Source: Aphrocallistes beatrix (taxonomy: Eukaryota > Porifera > Hexactinellida > Sceptrulophora > Aphrocallistidae). Taken from it: a DNA stretch of 64,000 bases. The number at the start of each line of letters is the position of its first letter. Position 1 is the first letter of the stretch. Below, in pieces: positions 11,248 to 25,100 of this stretch. Under the pieces are notes generated by a model that worked only from the letters and a program-made list of their open reading frames with translations, had not been told where the DNA came from and ran no database searches. The stretch spans positions 1,612,001 to 1,676,000 of the forward strand of contig OY725488.1 of assembly GCA_963281255.1 (NCBI GenBank), read 5' to 3'. The position numbers were made by a program, and so were the translations under genes.

Positions 11248-12601
11248 GGGCATGCCTAATTTACGGGACGGGACGGGTTAAGATGCCTAATTTTTTGGAC
11301 GGGACGGGACCATCCCGGAAAATCTAGGTACCTAATTTACGGGACGGGACGAGTAAAGAAGCCTAATTTACGGGACGGGACAGAAAAGGTACCTAATTTA
11401 CGGGACGGGACGGGTTAAGATGCCTAATTTACGGGACGGGACGAGTTAAGATGCCTAATTTACAGGACGGGACGGGACGGAACCATCCCGGAAAATCTAG
11501 GTACCCAATTTACGGGACGGGACAGAAAAGGTGCCTAATTTACGGGACGGGACAGGATCATTCCGGAAACTTTGGCAGTACATAATTTGCCGGACGGGAC
11601 AGAAAAATACCTAATTATACAGTCGAGTCGATTCAAGGTATTGTGACATCGATTAATCGCGAAAACTGCTTATTAAATCTCCAGGAATAGAATCAGGGGC
11701 GGTCACAATAATTTTCTAAACCGGGACAAGCGGAGAAACAAACTCGGGAAAATGACCCGGATGCTCCCCCCCTTGGGAACGCCCCTGAGTAGAATAGTTT
11801 TCATACATAGAATTTAGTATTAAATACTATTGGTTAATTGGGAATTCTGCTTAATCGGGACAAAGTATCACGACCCAATGTGTTCTGATTAAGCGGATTC
11901 ATTGTACCCGAATAATTATATACAGTGAAGATTGGATATAACGACGTACCATCGGGCAAGAGAAAAATGTCGTTATTTGCGATCTGTCACTATATCCGAT
12001 CTTCACTGTAGTACATAACTATATTGTGAATTGTAGAATAAATATTGATATAATGAATAACATACATAGTTAATAGAATATACGTAGTCTAGATAATGGG
12101 ATAACTAAGTGTCACAATACACTGAATCGACTCGACTGTATAGTGAGGTATTTTTGTCCCGTCTCGCAAATTAAGTACTGACAAAGTTTTCCGGAATGAT
12201 TCTGTCCCGTCCCGGATATTAGGCATCTTAACCTGGCCCGTCCCGGAAATTAGGCTTCTTGACCCGTCCCGTCCTGGAAATTAGGTAAATTTTCTGTCCC
12301 GTCCCGTCCCGTAAATTAGGCATCTTGACTCGTCCCGTCCCAGAAATTTGGTACCTAGATTTTCCGGGATGGTCCCGTCCCGTCCCGTAAATTAGGCATC
12401 TTAACTCGTCCCGTCCCGTAAATTAGGCATCTTGACCTGTCCCGTCCCGTAAATTAGGCATCTTAATCCGTCCCGTCCCGTAAATTGGGCACCTTTTCTG
12501 TCCCGTCCCGTAAATTAGGCATCTTGATTCGTCCCGCCCGTAAATTAGGTACCTAGATTTTCCGGGATGGTCCCGTCCCGTCCCGTAAATTAGGCATGCC
12601 C
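11248..12601. mobile_element. Foldback element with tandem-repeat arms
   Basis: A 1354 bp element bounded by an exact 9 bp duplication cataaaatg (11239-11247 and 12602-12610). It starts gggcatgcctaattt and ends with the reverse complement. Each arm (about 11248-11655 and 12105-12601) is built from variant units of about 30 bp containing cctaatttacgggacggg, pointing inward in opposite orientation. The middle carries an inner inverted pair (cagtcgagtcgatt near 11620 and its complement near 12135), a pogo-like relic, and a small palindrome at about 11929-12010 (cagtgaagattggatat). No coding capacity. The layout matches foldback (FB) elements; a 9 bp duplication is also typical of Mutator-like elements. 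Confidence 0.85.
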
Positions 12602-13930
12602 CATAAAATGAGGAATTAAAAAGTACAGCTACAGAAGATACATACGTATCAGAAAACGTATTGACTTGTTTGCGGTTATCATAATATTATTCTTATAAAC
12701 CTAGCCAAAAGTATTTGAACACTTCAATATTTACGTCATAAATAGCATAAAAATAGCCCTATGTACGACAGCAAGTAAATATCCGATATCAAATTCAAAA
12801 TGTTCATACTCGATTTGCCTAATTTAGAAGCGTTTAATAGAATAACTACTTCCAAACCAGCTGCCATTTTCCACTACTTATTAACTACGATATACTATGA
12901 TTATACCAAGTGGATCAAGGTGGCACAAGTGACATTAATTACCCTTTTGGAATAATTAATCGGAAACCTTCGAAATTGAGGGGTTCGAGTAAGTAGATTT
13001 CTATATAGTGATATCTGTCGCCGTAGTTTAATTTGTATTATGAGAATAGAAGATAATAGTTTCAATAAATTCTTGGTAGGATCATGGCACTACGAACCAA
13101 CCCTATCGAGCCTATGCATATGATATTTTCAGATTTTTTGTGTCTGCCTGGATCGTTCTCTTGCAAGGTTGGATTTTTGATATTAAACTCCATATTAGTA
13201 GTTAGTACTTTACGTTGATACAAAGATCACTTTCGGACACTGCGTTTTGGCCATCTCCATTTGCTCAAGTTTACTCCTATGGATGGTTTTGATTGCATTA
13301 CGAATTCTTTGAGTCTGTAATTTCCACCTTATTTTTAGAGCGCTTTCTATATAATTAGTTTTGTAGCGAAGCTACAATACTAATTGTATAGGTGCAGCGG
13401 ACTGTAAAGCAAGAAATTTATTTTATTGTGTAGTAGTACGAAGTAAATTTCTGGTATTACAGTCCGCTTTGAGCAGTAGTACATCAGGTGTAGTACAGTT
13501 TAATTGAGTTTAGAGGGTTCTAATTGGGTATTTGGTTATTATTGATAACAAATTGTAAGTTGTTAAAACTCATCTCTATACAGGGTAGGGATGAGGATTG
13601 GTAGGGCCTTTGCACAGATCGTATTATGGCTAATAGAAGATAATAAATAGCCTTCGACAAATTATACGCCTATGAGACTACACTACACAATACACATTCT
13701 GCATTCATCAAGGTGAGTGTGTTAGGAGCTGTAAACCCTATCAGTAAGTAGAATTAATTAAATGTGATAAGGATTGAAAATTCAATAATATACGTAATAT
13801 TGTGATGTTGTGAAGTTAGATAAATCTAAAACTACTTCAAAATTACTATACGTAGATAGAAGTTGATATAAATCCTTACTATTAAAACTCGATTAATGTA
13901 TACTGTATTTATTTTAATATTTATTTGAGG
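12602..13930. other. Gene-free region between two foldback elements
   Basis: No gene seen. A small inverted repeat lies at about 13390-13475 (gcggactgtaaagcaagaa and its complement). The segment tagcgaagctacaatacta near 13363 has a relative near 48828. Confidence 0.45.
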
Positions 13931-15469
13931 TATTAAAATTCCTTATTCGACAGTCGCTTAACTCTTATTCGACCGTCGCTTAACTCTTATTCGACAGTCG
14001 CTTAACTCTTATTCGACAGTCGCTTAACTCTTAATCGACAGTCGCTTAACTCTTATTCGACCGTCGCTTAACTCTTATTTGACAGTCGCTTAACTCTTAT
14101 TCGACAATTGATTAATTCCCTCTGGAAATTTAATAACTTCTTTACACAAAATGAAGCATTTTAAATTTTGAAATTCTGTCCAATTATCGGACTGTTGTAG
14201 TTCAAGAAATAAAAACATTACGTTTTGAGAATCTTGTTGTGTGCTTCAACTAAGTCATTACACAATTGACAATTGAAGTCGACAGACCATCCTATGTCTA
14301 ATAAATAGCTTTAAGGCTATAACACAAGTCATTAGAAAAATTGGAGTTCACTGTCCATCAATGGATAAGTATTATGACGAACGCCATTTAATGTGCGGTG
14401 ATATCTTCGAACGTATTTAGTTAGAGAATATAGTCCAGAATACATGGATACTTGGATCGTGAGATGCTGTAATGTAGAAGCTCTCATTGAGAAAGTCTAT
14501 AATTTCCTTTGTCTGCAAAATGAAAAGTGCACCTGAAACGAAACACAACTTGTCAGTTATACTTAAGGATGAACAGATTTACGCTTGTTAGAAGAATACC
14601 ATGTCTCTTTTACAGTCGACCTCAAAGCAGCTTCCTTGTGCTGAATCATGTCTGGCCTTGCATATGGTGTACCTGGGACGGTTAAGTAAAGCGGGTTAAG
14701 TAAAATTGATTGGCATCCGAGATCTTCGGCACACCATAGTAAAATGACGTTTATAATGGTGATTCGAAAACTAAGTTTATAAACGTTTATTCAAATCATA
14801 GAGGCGAATAAAATTATATTTTGGGTGTTCGGATTTTAAGAATGAAGTTTTCGGATTAGCGAGGGTTCGGATTGGCGAGGTTCGGACTAGCGAGGGTGTA
14901 CTATACTTACTAACCAACCCCTTGAGAAATAGAGTAGTCTTGAATCAGTGCTATATTGGTAGTATCAAGAGGTTGTCATAAAACCTCGTTTAGCTGAATA
15001 TTGTAGGCCATGTGAAATTTCAAATTATGTTGCCTCATAATAAAAATCGATCGATTCATTATAATTTGTCAACTGTGTGCATTGCTCTTTATTGGAAATG
15101 CCAACACTTTTGAATAATGAGAAAGTCTCCTTCCATCTCCATAGATTTTCTCCTTTTTAGTTGGTTTTAAAACCAGATTTTTTTTGTTGTCAGCCATGTA
15201 GTTACTAATATTTTTAGAAACCTAATACAGTAGTTCAATAGGAGTTCAACTGCGAATAAGAGTTAAGCGACTGTCGATTAAGAGTTAAGCGACTGTCGAA
15301 TAAGAGTTAAGCGACTGTCGAATAAGAGTTAAGCGACTGTCGAATAAGAGTTAAGCGACGGTCGAATACGAGTTAAGCGACGGTCGAATACGAGTTAAGC
15401 GACTGTCGAATAAGAGTTAAGCGACGGTCGAATAAGAGTTAAGCGACTGTCGAATAAGGAATTTTAATA
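13931..15469. mobile_element. Second foldback-type element, 22 bp units
   Basis: A 1539 bp element with ends tattaaaattcc and ggaattttaata. Inside the left end are seven 22 bp units (13943-14096, core ttattcgacagtcgcttaac) and a decayed eighth; inside the right end are nine inverted units (15255-15452). About 1.1 kb of non-coding DNA separates the arms, including ttcggattagcgagg repeats near 14850. No clear target duplication was found. Confidence 0.8.
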
Positions 15470-15489
15470 TATGATTTATTTATATATAT

Positions 15490-15990
15490 ATATATATATA
15501 TCTGTAACGAATTGATTGAAGAAACTGGCGGGCACAGAAAGCTAATTTTTGGCATGTGGGAGTATTTTGGCTATGGCTCCAGTAAGTTCTGAGCTCAGAG
15601 CAAAATGCCGACTCATCATGGAATTATGACGTAATTGTCACATTTTAAAAAGTTAAGCAACAGAGTTATTCGAGCATAACTCAGCCATTATAGGAGATAG
15701 AAGGCTGAAATTTTAATAGAATATGTATACTAACATATCTCACATATGATGCAACTATCATCAAAAAATGATGACTCATCACTTTTTTATAACGTCATCA
15801 TTACTCATCAAAATTTTAAAAATTGATATTTTTCGTGCCATATTGATTAGATCAGTGGGACAGACGTATTTAGAGATGTTATCTCCCTTATAATTAACCA
15901 GTGTGACCCCAGGCGACCGAAGGGAGCCTCCGGCGGACACAAAGTGTCCGCCAGCCGCGCAGCGCAAGCAAGCGAAGCGCGCTTGTCCCA
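15490..15990 (+). repeat. Dispersed repeat, copy A
   Basis: Begins at a TA microsatellite with tctgtaacgaattgattg and ends in a GC-rich tail (tgtccgccagccgcgcagcg, gcgaagcgcgctt). The same sequence is present in reverse at 46612-47077. No coding potential; class unknown. Confidence 0.75.
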
Positions 15991-16121
15991 ATAAAATTGT
16001 CAAAGAAACATTGGTTAAATAATTGTAAACACGATAAAGAAATGCAGATGCATCATACATCAATCGAATTTAGTATAAAGGGAATTGGAGAGTACTCGAA
16101 CTGAAGTTTATCAAGTTGAAC

Positions 16122-19100
16122 ATGGAAAATAATTTGAAAATCGACATTCCACTGAGTCGCGAACAGAGCAAGTCTGCTATTGTAAAGTCTAAACAGACCT
16201 CTCAAGATCATAAATTCAAAAAGACGGTCAATGTGCTAATTGACAATTTGAGATGGATGAACTCACTGATGAACAATGCAGAAGAACATTTGAAAGAATT
16301 AGTGGTTACACCTGACACGACGGAATGTAGTGATGTAGATATTTCTTCGAAAGTCCCAAACTTCAATCTCAACAAGTTCAAAGCTGACATAAGGTGTGGG
16401 AGAATAACAGAAACAGCTAAAGGAATTCTCAGGAAAGAACCCTGCAAAAGAACTGAAGAGGAAACCAGACAACTGTGCAATCTGGTAAGTCCTCGCAAAA
16501 TAGTTCATGTTGGACTTGTGGTATTACTTAATTAAATAAAATCCACAGGCACTAAGAGTATTAAGTTAACAATTCTATTTTGATCAAAAAGACGAATATA
16601 TAGTTTTAGAAATACTAATACTTAGTATAGCGATAAAGTACTATGTACTAGTATGTAGACATAATCTTCGAAAAATATTTTTCAAACTAAAAGGCTCTAC
16701 TCATTACGATGTTATTTACTAATAAAAAAGGCATATCTATTGTTACATTATATAAATACGTCGTAATAATACATAATTAAACTACTGCTAATATCGCTGG
16801 AAATTGTATCTATTCTCGAGGTGCTAACATTGAGTAATTACAAGTGATGGAAACTAATACCTTCCACGCCAAACCGAGTAACCCAACTCTTGAACCCTGA
16901 CCCAGAAAGCGATTCTCTGAACGCACCAACTCTATCTTCATTCTGTGGCGTTATTAGTGCTACCAAGCAACCACCACCCCCAGCTCCTGTTAGCTTGGCA
17001 CGAAACCCGTTCTCCTCCGCAATGGTGATTACTTTTTCTAGCTGAGGGTGGCTCACTCCGATTGCACATAGGAGCTGGTGGTTAACAAATATCAGTTCTT
17101 CTAACAGCTTGAAGTCAGGGAGAGATTTCTCTTTGATTATTCTATTGAACTCTTGACTACAGCACTCGCTTATGGAGTCAATGCTCGTAAAAATTGGCTC
17201 GATTACCTCAGGAATACGGTTCTTCCTTTCCTTAACTAGAGAAACCATCTTGGAAGTACTTTTAGGTATATGACTATCTATCACAACCAGTGAGAGAGAG
17301 GTGATTGAAGAGAATCCATTGATTGTACCAAACTCTCCGTCTCGGAAACGGATAGTGCCACCGTGTGTACACAGAGTATTGTCGATTCCTGATGCAGTGC
17401 CATGTATTATTGATTCACCAGCAAATGCCCATTTATTGATTAAAGCTAAACACTCACCTGAAAAAGGAGTAGACTTCAAAAGGTTACTAGACAGTGCATT
17501 GGATAGCTCTAAAAGATCCAGATTCAAGCTAGCCTGAGACGGAAAGGAGATTTTGCCAGAGAGAAGGAGAAACAAAGTAGATATGCAGACAGAGAGCGCG
17601 GCAGAAGATCCCAGCCCCGAACCGAGAGGCGCACCAGACTTTACTATGATGCGAGCGTCCTTCTTGAAACAGGTGTCAATGCATAATGTAGCAAACAGGT
17701 ATAAGAATACTAAAGAAGCAACGAATGCGTTCGAATTCGAATCAGGGTCTGTACGATATGCAAATTCTTTCAAGATCTCCAATATCTCATTTGAAGGTTG
17801 GTCGCAAACTTTGGCAGCAATCTCATCAATAGGCCAAGAAACATCTATACTCAACTGCGGCATTTGAAATGTGATAGTGACACACTTCAAATTGAGAGGG
17901 GAACTAGATGTGAGGGTTGCATTGGTACGGAGGTTGATGCTAGTCGCCAGAGCAGTCTTCCCATACACTACAGCATGTTCACCATGTAATATGATCTTAG
18001 CAGGGCAAGACACTACGAATGATGCCTCTCTATCTTCTGTCATTAAAATAATGTGCTGACTAGCTAATTGCATTATACATAGTATGGATTAAAATTAAAC
18101 AAGTACGTAAGTACGAAGATATAGCAAAATGTAATTCTGCTAGCATGTAGTGTATATTTCATGGACACAAATGTACGTAGTTGTAAATCGGCCAAGATTT
18201 TGGTCCATGACATATCCATTATCATAGTTAGAATACATATCCATTATCATAGTTAGAATACATATCCATTATCAGAGTAGTTAGAATACATATCCATTAT
18301 CAGAGTAGTTAGAATACATATCCATTATCAGAGTAGTTAGAATACATATCCATTATCAGAGTAGTTAGAATACATATCCATTATCAGAGTAGTTAGAATA
18401 CATATCCATTATGCACCAGTAAGCATTGTTATAATAAAATCGCAAGGACAGACTATGTGTACTATCTTTGATCTGGAAAATTCCAGAAAGTGATGAGATA
18501 TATACAGGGGTGTAGTGTAGGGGGAGCAGCGCTCCCCCACTACAAATTCAAGGGGGAGCAGCGCTCCCTCACTACAAATTTAAGGGGGAGCAGCGCTCCC
18601 TCACTACAAATTCAAGGGGGATCGGCGCTCCCTCACTTTAACTTGACGATTGTTATTACCTATAGAATCGTTTGGCAAGAATGGACTGCGGAGTCGACTG
18701 TTTTATAATGTACTGAAAGCATACATGCCAACCTCTGCATGCAAAATAACGGGACATAAGTAGTATCATAATTCTGCCTCGGTGTGTCGAAGTTTGAAAG
18801 ATAAAACATCTGCACCGAAGAAGGACAACATTATTTGGAAGTATTTTTAGTTTATGTTACTCGTAATGTGGATTACAACATGTTTCGGTGTTAGAAAAGT
18901 AACTTACTAGTAGTTTTATCAATTTTTGCTTAATATATTCTTTTATAAGCGCTCCCCCAAAAGAAATTTGAGCACTACACCCCTGGATATATACCTCATA
19001 ATTTCTGGTCATGACAAGCGCGCTTCATTAATTAAATTAAATCCCACTAGGTATGCACGTGTATATGGTTAGATCTATGTTTTCAACATATAGAATCCTA

Positions 19101-22100
19101 CATTGGGCAGACAGTAACAATATAAGGATTTAAAAAATTAAAATTATCTTATAGAAATTACTGTATACAGCCGCTGCCCACTTTCTCCTCTTCCAAGTTT
19201 TGTAAATGAACCTTCACTATAGGTAGGCCGCATAAAATTCTTTGAGAAATACTCTCCCTCAGTTCGCTATGAGTTGAGTAAAGTAATGGAGTTCCAAACA
19301 TTCAACAAGGATAAAGTCATTCTAAAACAAGGAGACCAGGCCTACAGTTTCTACTTCATTGTCTCAGGGTGTGTCCTAGTCGAGGTAACGGAAGAGGATC
19401 AGAGCGACCATAACTTGGAAACACGAATAATGACTGAACTTAGGGAGGGATCTTCGTTCGGCGAACTTGCTCTGATACATGAGTGTAAGAGAAGGGCGAC
19501 GATAGTTTCAAAGGAGAAATCAGAATTTCTTGTTATACACAAAGAAGATTATGAAGTGAGTTCAGTAGATATTGGATATAGTGATAATGCCGGGAGCAGG
19601 GAATGTTGGCCAAATTATCACTGTAACCAATATATCTCTATATCCAATAAAGTTTGTATGGAATATCATAGACGTGAGTATCTCAAACCGGACAAATTAT
19701 CACTACATCCAATATCAACTGTATATTGTAATGCTTATTAACTTCCCTATTTGAGCTGATATGTATCATTGTGGCAGTGGTTATTCGTATCTCTATATGG
19801 GAATCGAGTTTTCCATATATCAGGACTACAGATACCAGCAAGTGGTAGGTGTATACATAAATAATGTTGGATATGCAATTTTCGTAGCCAATTATTTTGA
19901 CAATTCTCAAAACAATATCAAATAAATTTTGTAGCCAAACAAATTTTGCAATTTTGAATGGTATCAATAAAATGACTGTAGCCAGTGATCTGAAGTTGAC
20001 AATTATACTTTCACATAGTTTAATCAAACCAAAATAAATTGTATTAAATTTACAGTAACATAGGTAATATTATATTGTAGGTTGTAATGAAAAATATGGC
20101 TGAGAGGGATTGGGCTGTCAGACACGACTTTTTCAAACAGTTTCGATATACAAACACATGGAGTGAGACAAAAGTAAATATTATCACTGAATCAAGTAGC
20201 ATTCAAGAGTTCTCTCCAAATTCCGTAATATTTAAGGATTTCACAAAGAAAGAGTACGTTTACTTTATCGTGGCAGGTCAATGTAAAGTTGTACAGATCA
20301 TCGATTTGTATGAAAAAAAGCTCACCAAGGGGTACAAGGAATATTATTTGAAATCATCTCACTCCAATCCAGATCTGTCTGGAAGTTGTGGAACAGATGG
20401 ATCTGATCAAGGCGTGTACCATGACAACGTACAAGTTGAAGCAAACTATGGAAATACGTAAGTTAGTGATATTATCATTGTAATTGCAAATGCTTCAATC
20501 TGGAGGTGATACACAATATATATAGTAATTACTTCTAATTGACAATATTACATACTTTTCATAGAAGATCAATCAATCAATCAATGAGATTATTCAAGTA
20601 GGCAATATTTAAGTCAATTAATTAGTATAAATAAAAATATCATTCCAACACAGTTCAAAGTATAAAATCGAACCTTCAACTAATGTTCGGAATCTTTATC
20701 CAATCTCCTAAATTTAATTGGGGTTAGAAACACAACAACCGTCGAGACTGCATATACTGCAGCCTGTAGCCAATTGATCCAGGCGGTACCCAGGAAAGAG
20801 AGACTTGCTAATGAGAAGAACAGGATCATGATTAAATCGAAAAGGAACGAGGCGACCAAAGTGCTGTTGAACTCGGCGATTGGAAAACCTACTTCTACAA
20901 TCAATTCTTTCAGGATTGGATCTACAGCCGAGAGGAAACTTCCACACACAATGCTGGTGATAGTCAGTAGTATGTAAATATTAGCACCTATCCTTATTAT
21001 GTCAAGGCAGAGTAACGAGAAGAATACGAGCATGACGCTAGCTAAGGAAAACAAAACAAGGAGGATGAGCTTCTTTCTGCGTGGAAAACAATCAGCTACT
21101 TTCGAATAAAAGATTGCAGAAACAGCTCCAGCTGTGGACATATAGAACCCCAGCCAACCGACATAATCCTGAGTCACGTGAACTGAGAGTCTACGGAGAT
21201 TAGGATACAGGAACCCGTACCAGCCAACGTTCACCCCCACAGGAATAGCGTAGCAGAGAGAGAGAAGAATGAGAGGGTAATTGCGGAAGTAACACTTCAC
21301 TGTAGCAATAAACTGGAGTCTCTCTACAGTAGAACTAGCACTAGGAGCAGACTTTGGTTTGCTAGGAAAGTAGAGTACAACGAGAACAAACACCAGAATG
21401 GCAGCTCCTGCTTCGATGTACATCAGGCGCAGAATGTATCGAGATAACTCGGCTCGAGTACTGCTTGAGATGTAAGAGGAGATATTGACGTCAGGTACCA
21501 AGAGAGGACCAAGGATAAAAGACAGTGATATACCAAGATTACTTGACTGTCCGCTAATAGCAGTAGCAATGTTTCTCTGGTTGAGAGGGAACCAGTTCGC
21601 TGATAATTGCGTTGTCGCACTAACAACAACAGGGCCAGCAATCCCATTGAAAAACTGAGCAATGACGAGCAAAGTTGTTCCAAATACATTTGGCACAGAA
21701 AAAATGAAGCAACGAATGACTCCACAAATACAAACGAAAAGTGTTGCAATCACGACCGAACTACGCAACCCCAACTTATTCATAATGAAGTAGAATATGA
21801 GAGTGCCAGGGATGAATGAAATAGAAGCAATATTGGAGAGCCAAGCTATGGTAGTCCCCTGATCTCCCCATTCCAAGGCTGCTTCTGCCGAATCAGCGAT
21901 TGGTGCCCATGTATTCACTGAAACATTTTGTAAAAAGCAAACAAGACTAAAAAGTATTAAAATGTAGAATCTAAGCACAGTCGACTTCACTGTGTCCATT
22001 CTTCGCATTTCTGAGCTCTTAGCACAAGGCGTTTCTGGCAATTTTTGTAAGTGAAGTAGAAACGCATCCTCGGCCTTATAGCCTACAGGCTCATCTTCAA

Positions 22101-25100
22101 TTGAATCATCTTCTGAATTCGAGGGACCGTGTTCTTTTTCAGCTGTACTAGTATCTGTCATCTAATGATGATATCGAGTTACGCATACATGAGGTTATAC
22201 AATTTTTAGTTTTAAAGTAAAATTGAATTGGCTTTAAAAAGAAATAGTGTGACTTCTGAATTGAGATATGGCAGACAAGACATAAGTAAACATCATGCTG
22301 TAACATATATTAAAAAGTACACAACACATGTGCCTACGGTACATGACACATGTGCCTACGGTACACAACACATGTGCCTACGGTACACGACACATGTGTC
22401 TATGGCATAGGCGAAACATTACACTTAGCCCGGGGGTCAAAAAAATCAATCAAACAATAATTAATACTGGTTTCAGAGCACAAACATCGATCATTCTGTC
22501 ACAGTCGTTATTGACTCACACATCGAAGATATTCATTATGGAAAATTCCTCAAATCACCATCAAGGGAGGGGAACCTCTGGTGAGAGCTGGTGTGCTAGA
22601 ATATTTGTACTCTATGGACTCTGAATCCGTCTTTCAAACGAGTGGGGAAGGGGTAGTTCGAACAGATGCGAGCTTCGACCAAAACTCCGATCTCACTGAA
22701 TTCCAAAAGGAAGAACTGACCACACTCCAAACGATGTTCATAGACGTATTTGCAGTCAATCCCAAAAGTCCCACTACTGCCAAGGGGCGAGACATCAGGA
22801 ACGCACAGCCTGTTAAGCAGAAAATTCACCACCGTGCTTTTAGTGACAAGGAGGGACGGAAATAAAGATTCTGTGTTGATTTCAAGGAATTAAATAAGGT
22901 AACACGTGCGAACTCTAGGGGATTGCCCCCCCCCCCCGGATTTTAGCCTATGGTCTATGGTACACAACACATGCGTCTATCTTTCTAAATATACATACTT
23001 TTAAGGGTTTGTAAAAGTGCCTAAACATTCTAAGTTTTTATACTATCGAAATCCATCCTTGAATGAATCCTTCACATCGTTTAATTAACATTAAAAACCG
23101 AAGCCTTTTTGTGATTTTTATCATTAAATTGCTTTCCGCCTTTGAACCATATAATCCTTTACATGTGTTGTGTACCGTAGACACATGTGTCATGTACCGT
23201 AGGCACATGTGTCATGTACTTTTTAATACCTCGCTGTAATTAAAATTTATCGAAAGTCACCATTATAAATTTTTGGTTAAAAAATAATACCATACCGAAT
23301 TTGAAAGAAATATTCTCAGAATCGCATGGACGGACGGACGTAGTACACCGTCCATCCAATAGGGAAATCTCCCCAAGAACGCACTAGATATGTATACAGC
23401 AGTGGCGGGCAACCTTAATCCTTAAGTGGGCCCCAAATCTGTCAGTTCTTGTTACGGTCACATCACCATGGCCATAGCAAGAACTGACATTATAACCTAT
23501 ATGTAGGGCATTAGGATCTTTCGATCCATGATCGAAAGATCCGGATCGCGATCCTTTTTTTGAGGATCGAGATCGGATCGATGATCCTTTTTAAAAGTAG
23601 GATCGGGATCGGATCGAAACTTTTACTAAATTCGATCCGATCCTTTTTCTTTTCAATCCCCAAGTTGGAGGTGAAAGTGTTGAAATTTATGTTGATTAAA
23701 TATATGTGTTTTATGGTTTGAATACTAACTTAAGCACTAAGTACGCCCCAGGCTGCTGCAGACGGACGGACATTGCACGCCGTCCATGCCATAAAGCATC
23801 TCCTTCCAGGAGCTCTACTAAAAATGAAGGTCTTCTGACTATTATTGAAAGGATCTTTTTGGGGATCGTGATCGGATCGAAGATCCTTTTATAAGTTAGG
23901 ATCGGGATATGGATCTAGATCCTCTTTTTGAGGATCGACTAATGCCCTACCTATATGGATGCAATGTTACAACTAAAATTATACTTATAAAAGCAAAAAT
24001 AAGTAAAATAAATTGAAACATCCTATAATGATTATAGAATACACTGCCTGGACGAAAGTATTCGTATACCCCAAATTATCCATACAAATAGTTATAATAC
24101 TGATTTATTTAGCGTTTCAAGAATATTTAATATGTGAGAGATACACTTAATTTGACTTCAAATTCGAATTCTCCACATTCAAATTACCCACTTTATAAGT
24201 TTTCAACTTAATTACTCTTCTTCAAGATTAAGTATTTTCGGCATTTGCTTTCCTATGCCACATGTCACGAGTGATCACAATTGTATATGATGCCATTGGT
24301 GGTATGAGGTGGCACAGTTTGAAGATTTTTAACCTTGTGGGGAACAAGTTGAATGATTCAAAAGTGAGTAATTCGAATATGGGAATACGAATTTAAATTG
24401 AAAGTTAAATTAAGCGTATCTCTTACCATTTAAATACCTTGACTCGCTAAATAAATCAGTATTATCACTATTTGTATGGGGAATTATGGGTTGTACGAAT
24501 ACTTTTGTTCAGGCAGTGTATATATTGATATTCAGCATCAATTCCATACCAAAATTAGGCGGGCCCATTTTGTATTACAATCACCCATAATAGAGTGTTC
24601 AAGAGTCGCGGGCCATCAAATTTAGTCTCGTGGGCCCCAAATGGCCCGCGGGCCCCAGGCTGCCCACCGCTGGTATACAGTATGAGGATGGCCTGTATAA
24701 TACACACTGATTTAATACAAATTGCTGAGAGGAGGGAGGCATCATGCTGAACCTTTCTTTACATTAACAATTCAAATTAATTTAAACTAAAAATAATGAC
24801 GATTTTTCTGCTCTGTTGACCTTTTCTAATGTTCACCTGAAGTTATGAATGCGACACGAATTGTTAATTCGACGTAATTACACCTGTGAGGAGTCAGACT
24901 GTTATGTGCATGTGTGATTGTTGACAATATTTGGAGTAACCTGTGTACCTGCATCGTTCTGATTAATGATGAGCAATTTGCATACTTGTATTTGCATCAA
25001 TATGAGACCATGGTCTATTAGTCATTCCTAGAATGAACTCGGAATTGGTATGATATGAAACAATGTATGTGTTTCAATTTACAAGTATATCAATAATATA

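Larger units (their letters stand above)
23400..24672. mobile_element. hAT element hosting two nested insertions
   Basis: Starts cagtggcgggcaacc and ends ggctgcccaccgctg, with the 8 bp duplication gtatacag at 23392-23399 and 24673-24680. It has no transposase frame; its 1273 bp length is largely explained by nested elements at 23504-23949 and 24042-24518. Related to the short MITE at 10462-10758. Confidence 0.9.

Noticed and set aside
11248..12601. CRISPR-like array because of regularly repeated units
   Set aside because: Units are adjacent without unique spacers, inverted between arms, and the surroundings are animal genes; it is a foldback element.
13943..14096. Telomere or centromere satellite
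   Set aside because: Only seven copies, mirrored by an inverted array 1.1 kb away inside short terminal repeats.
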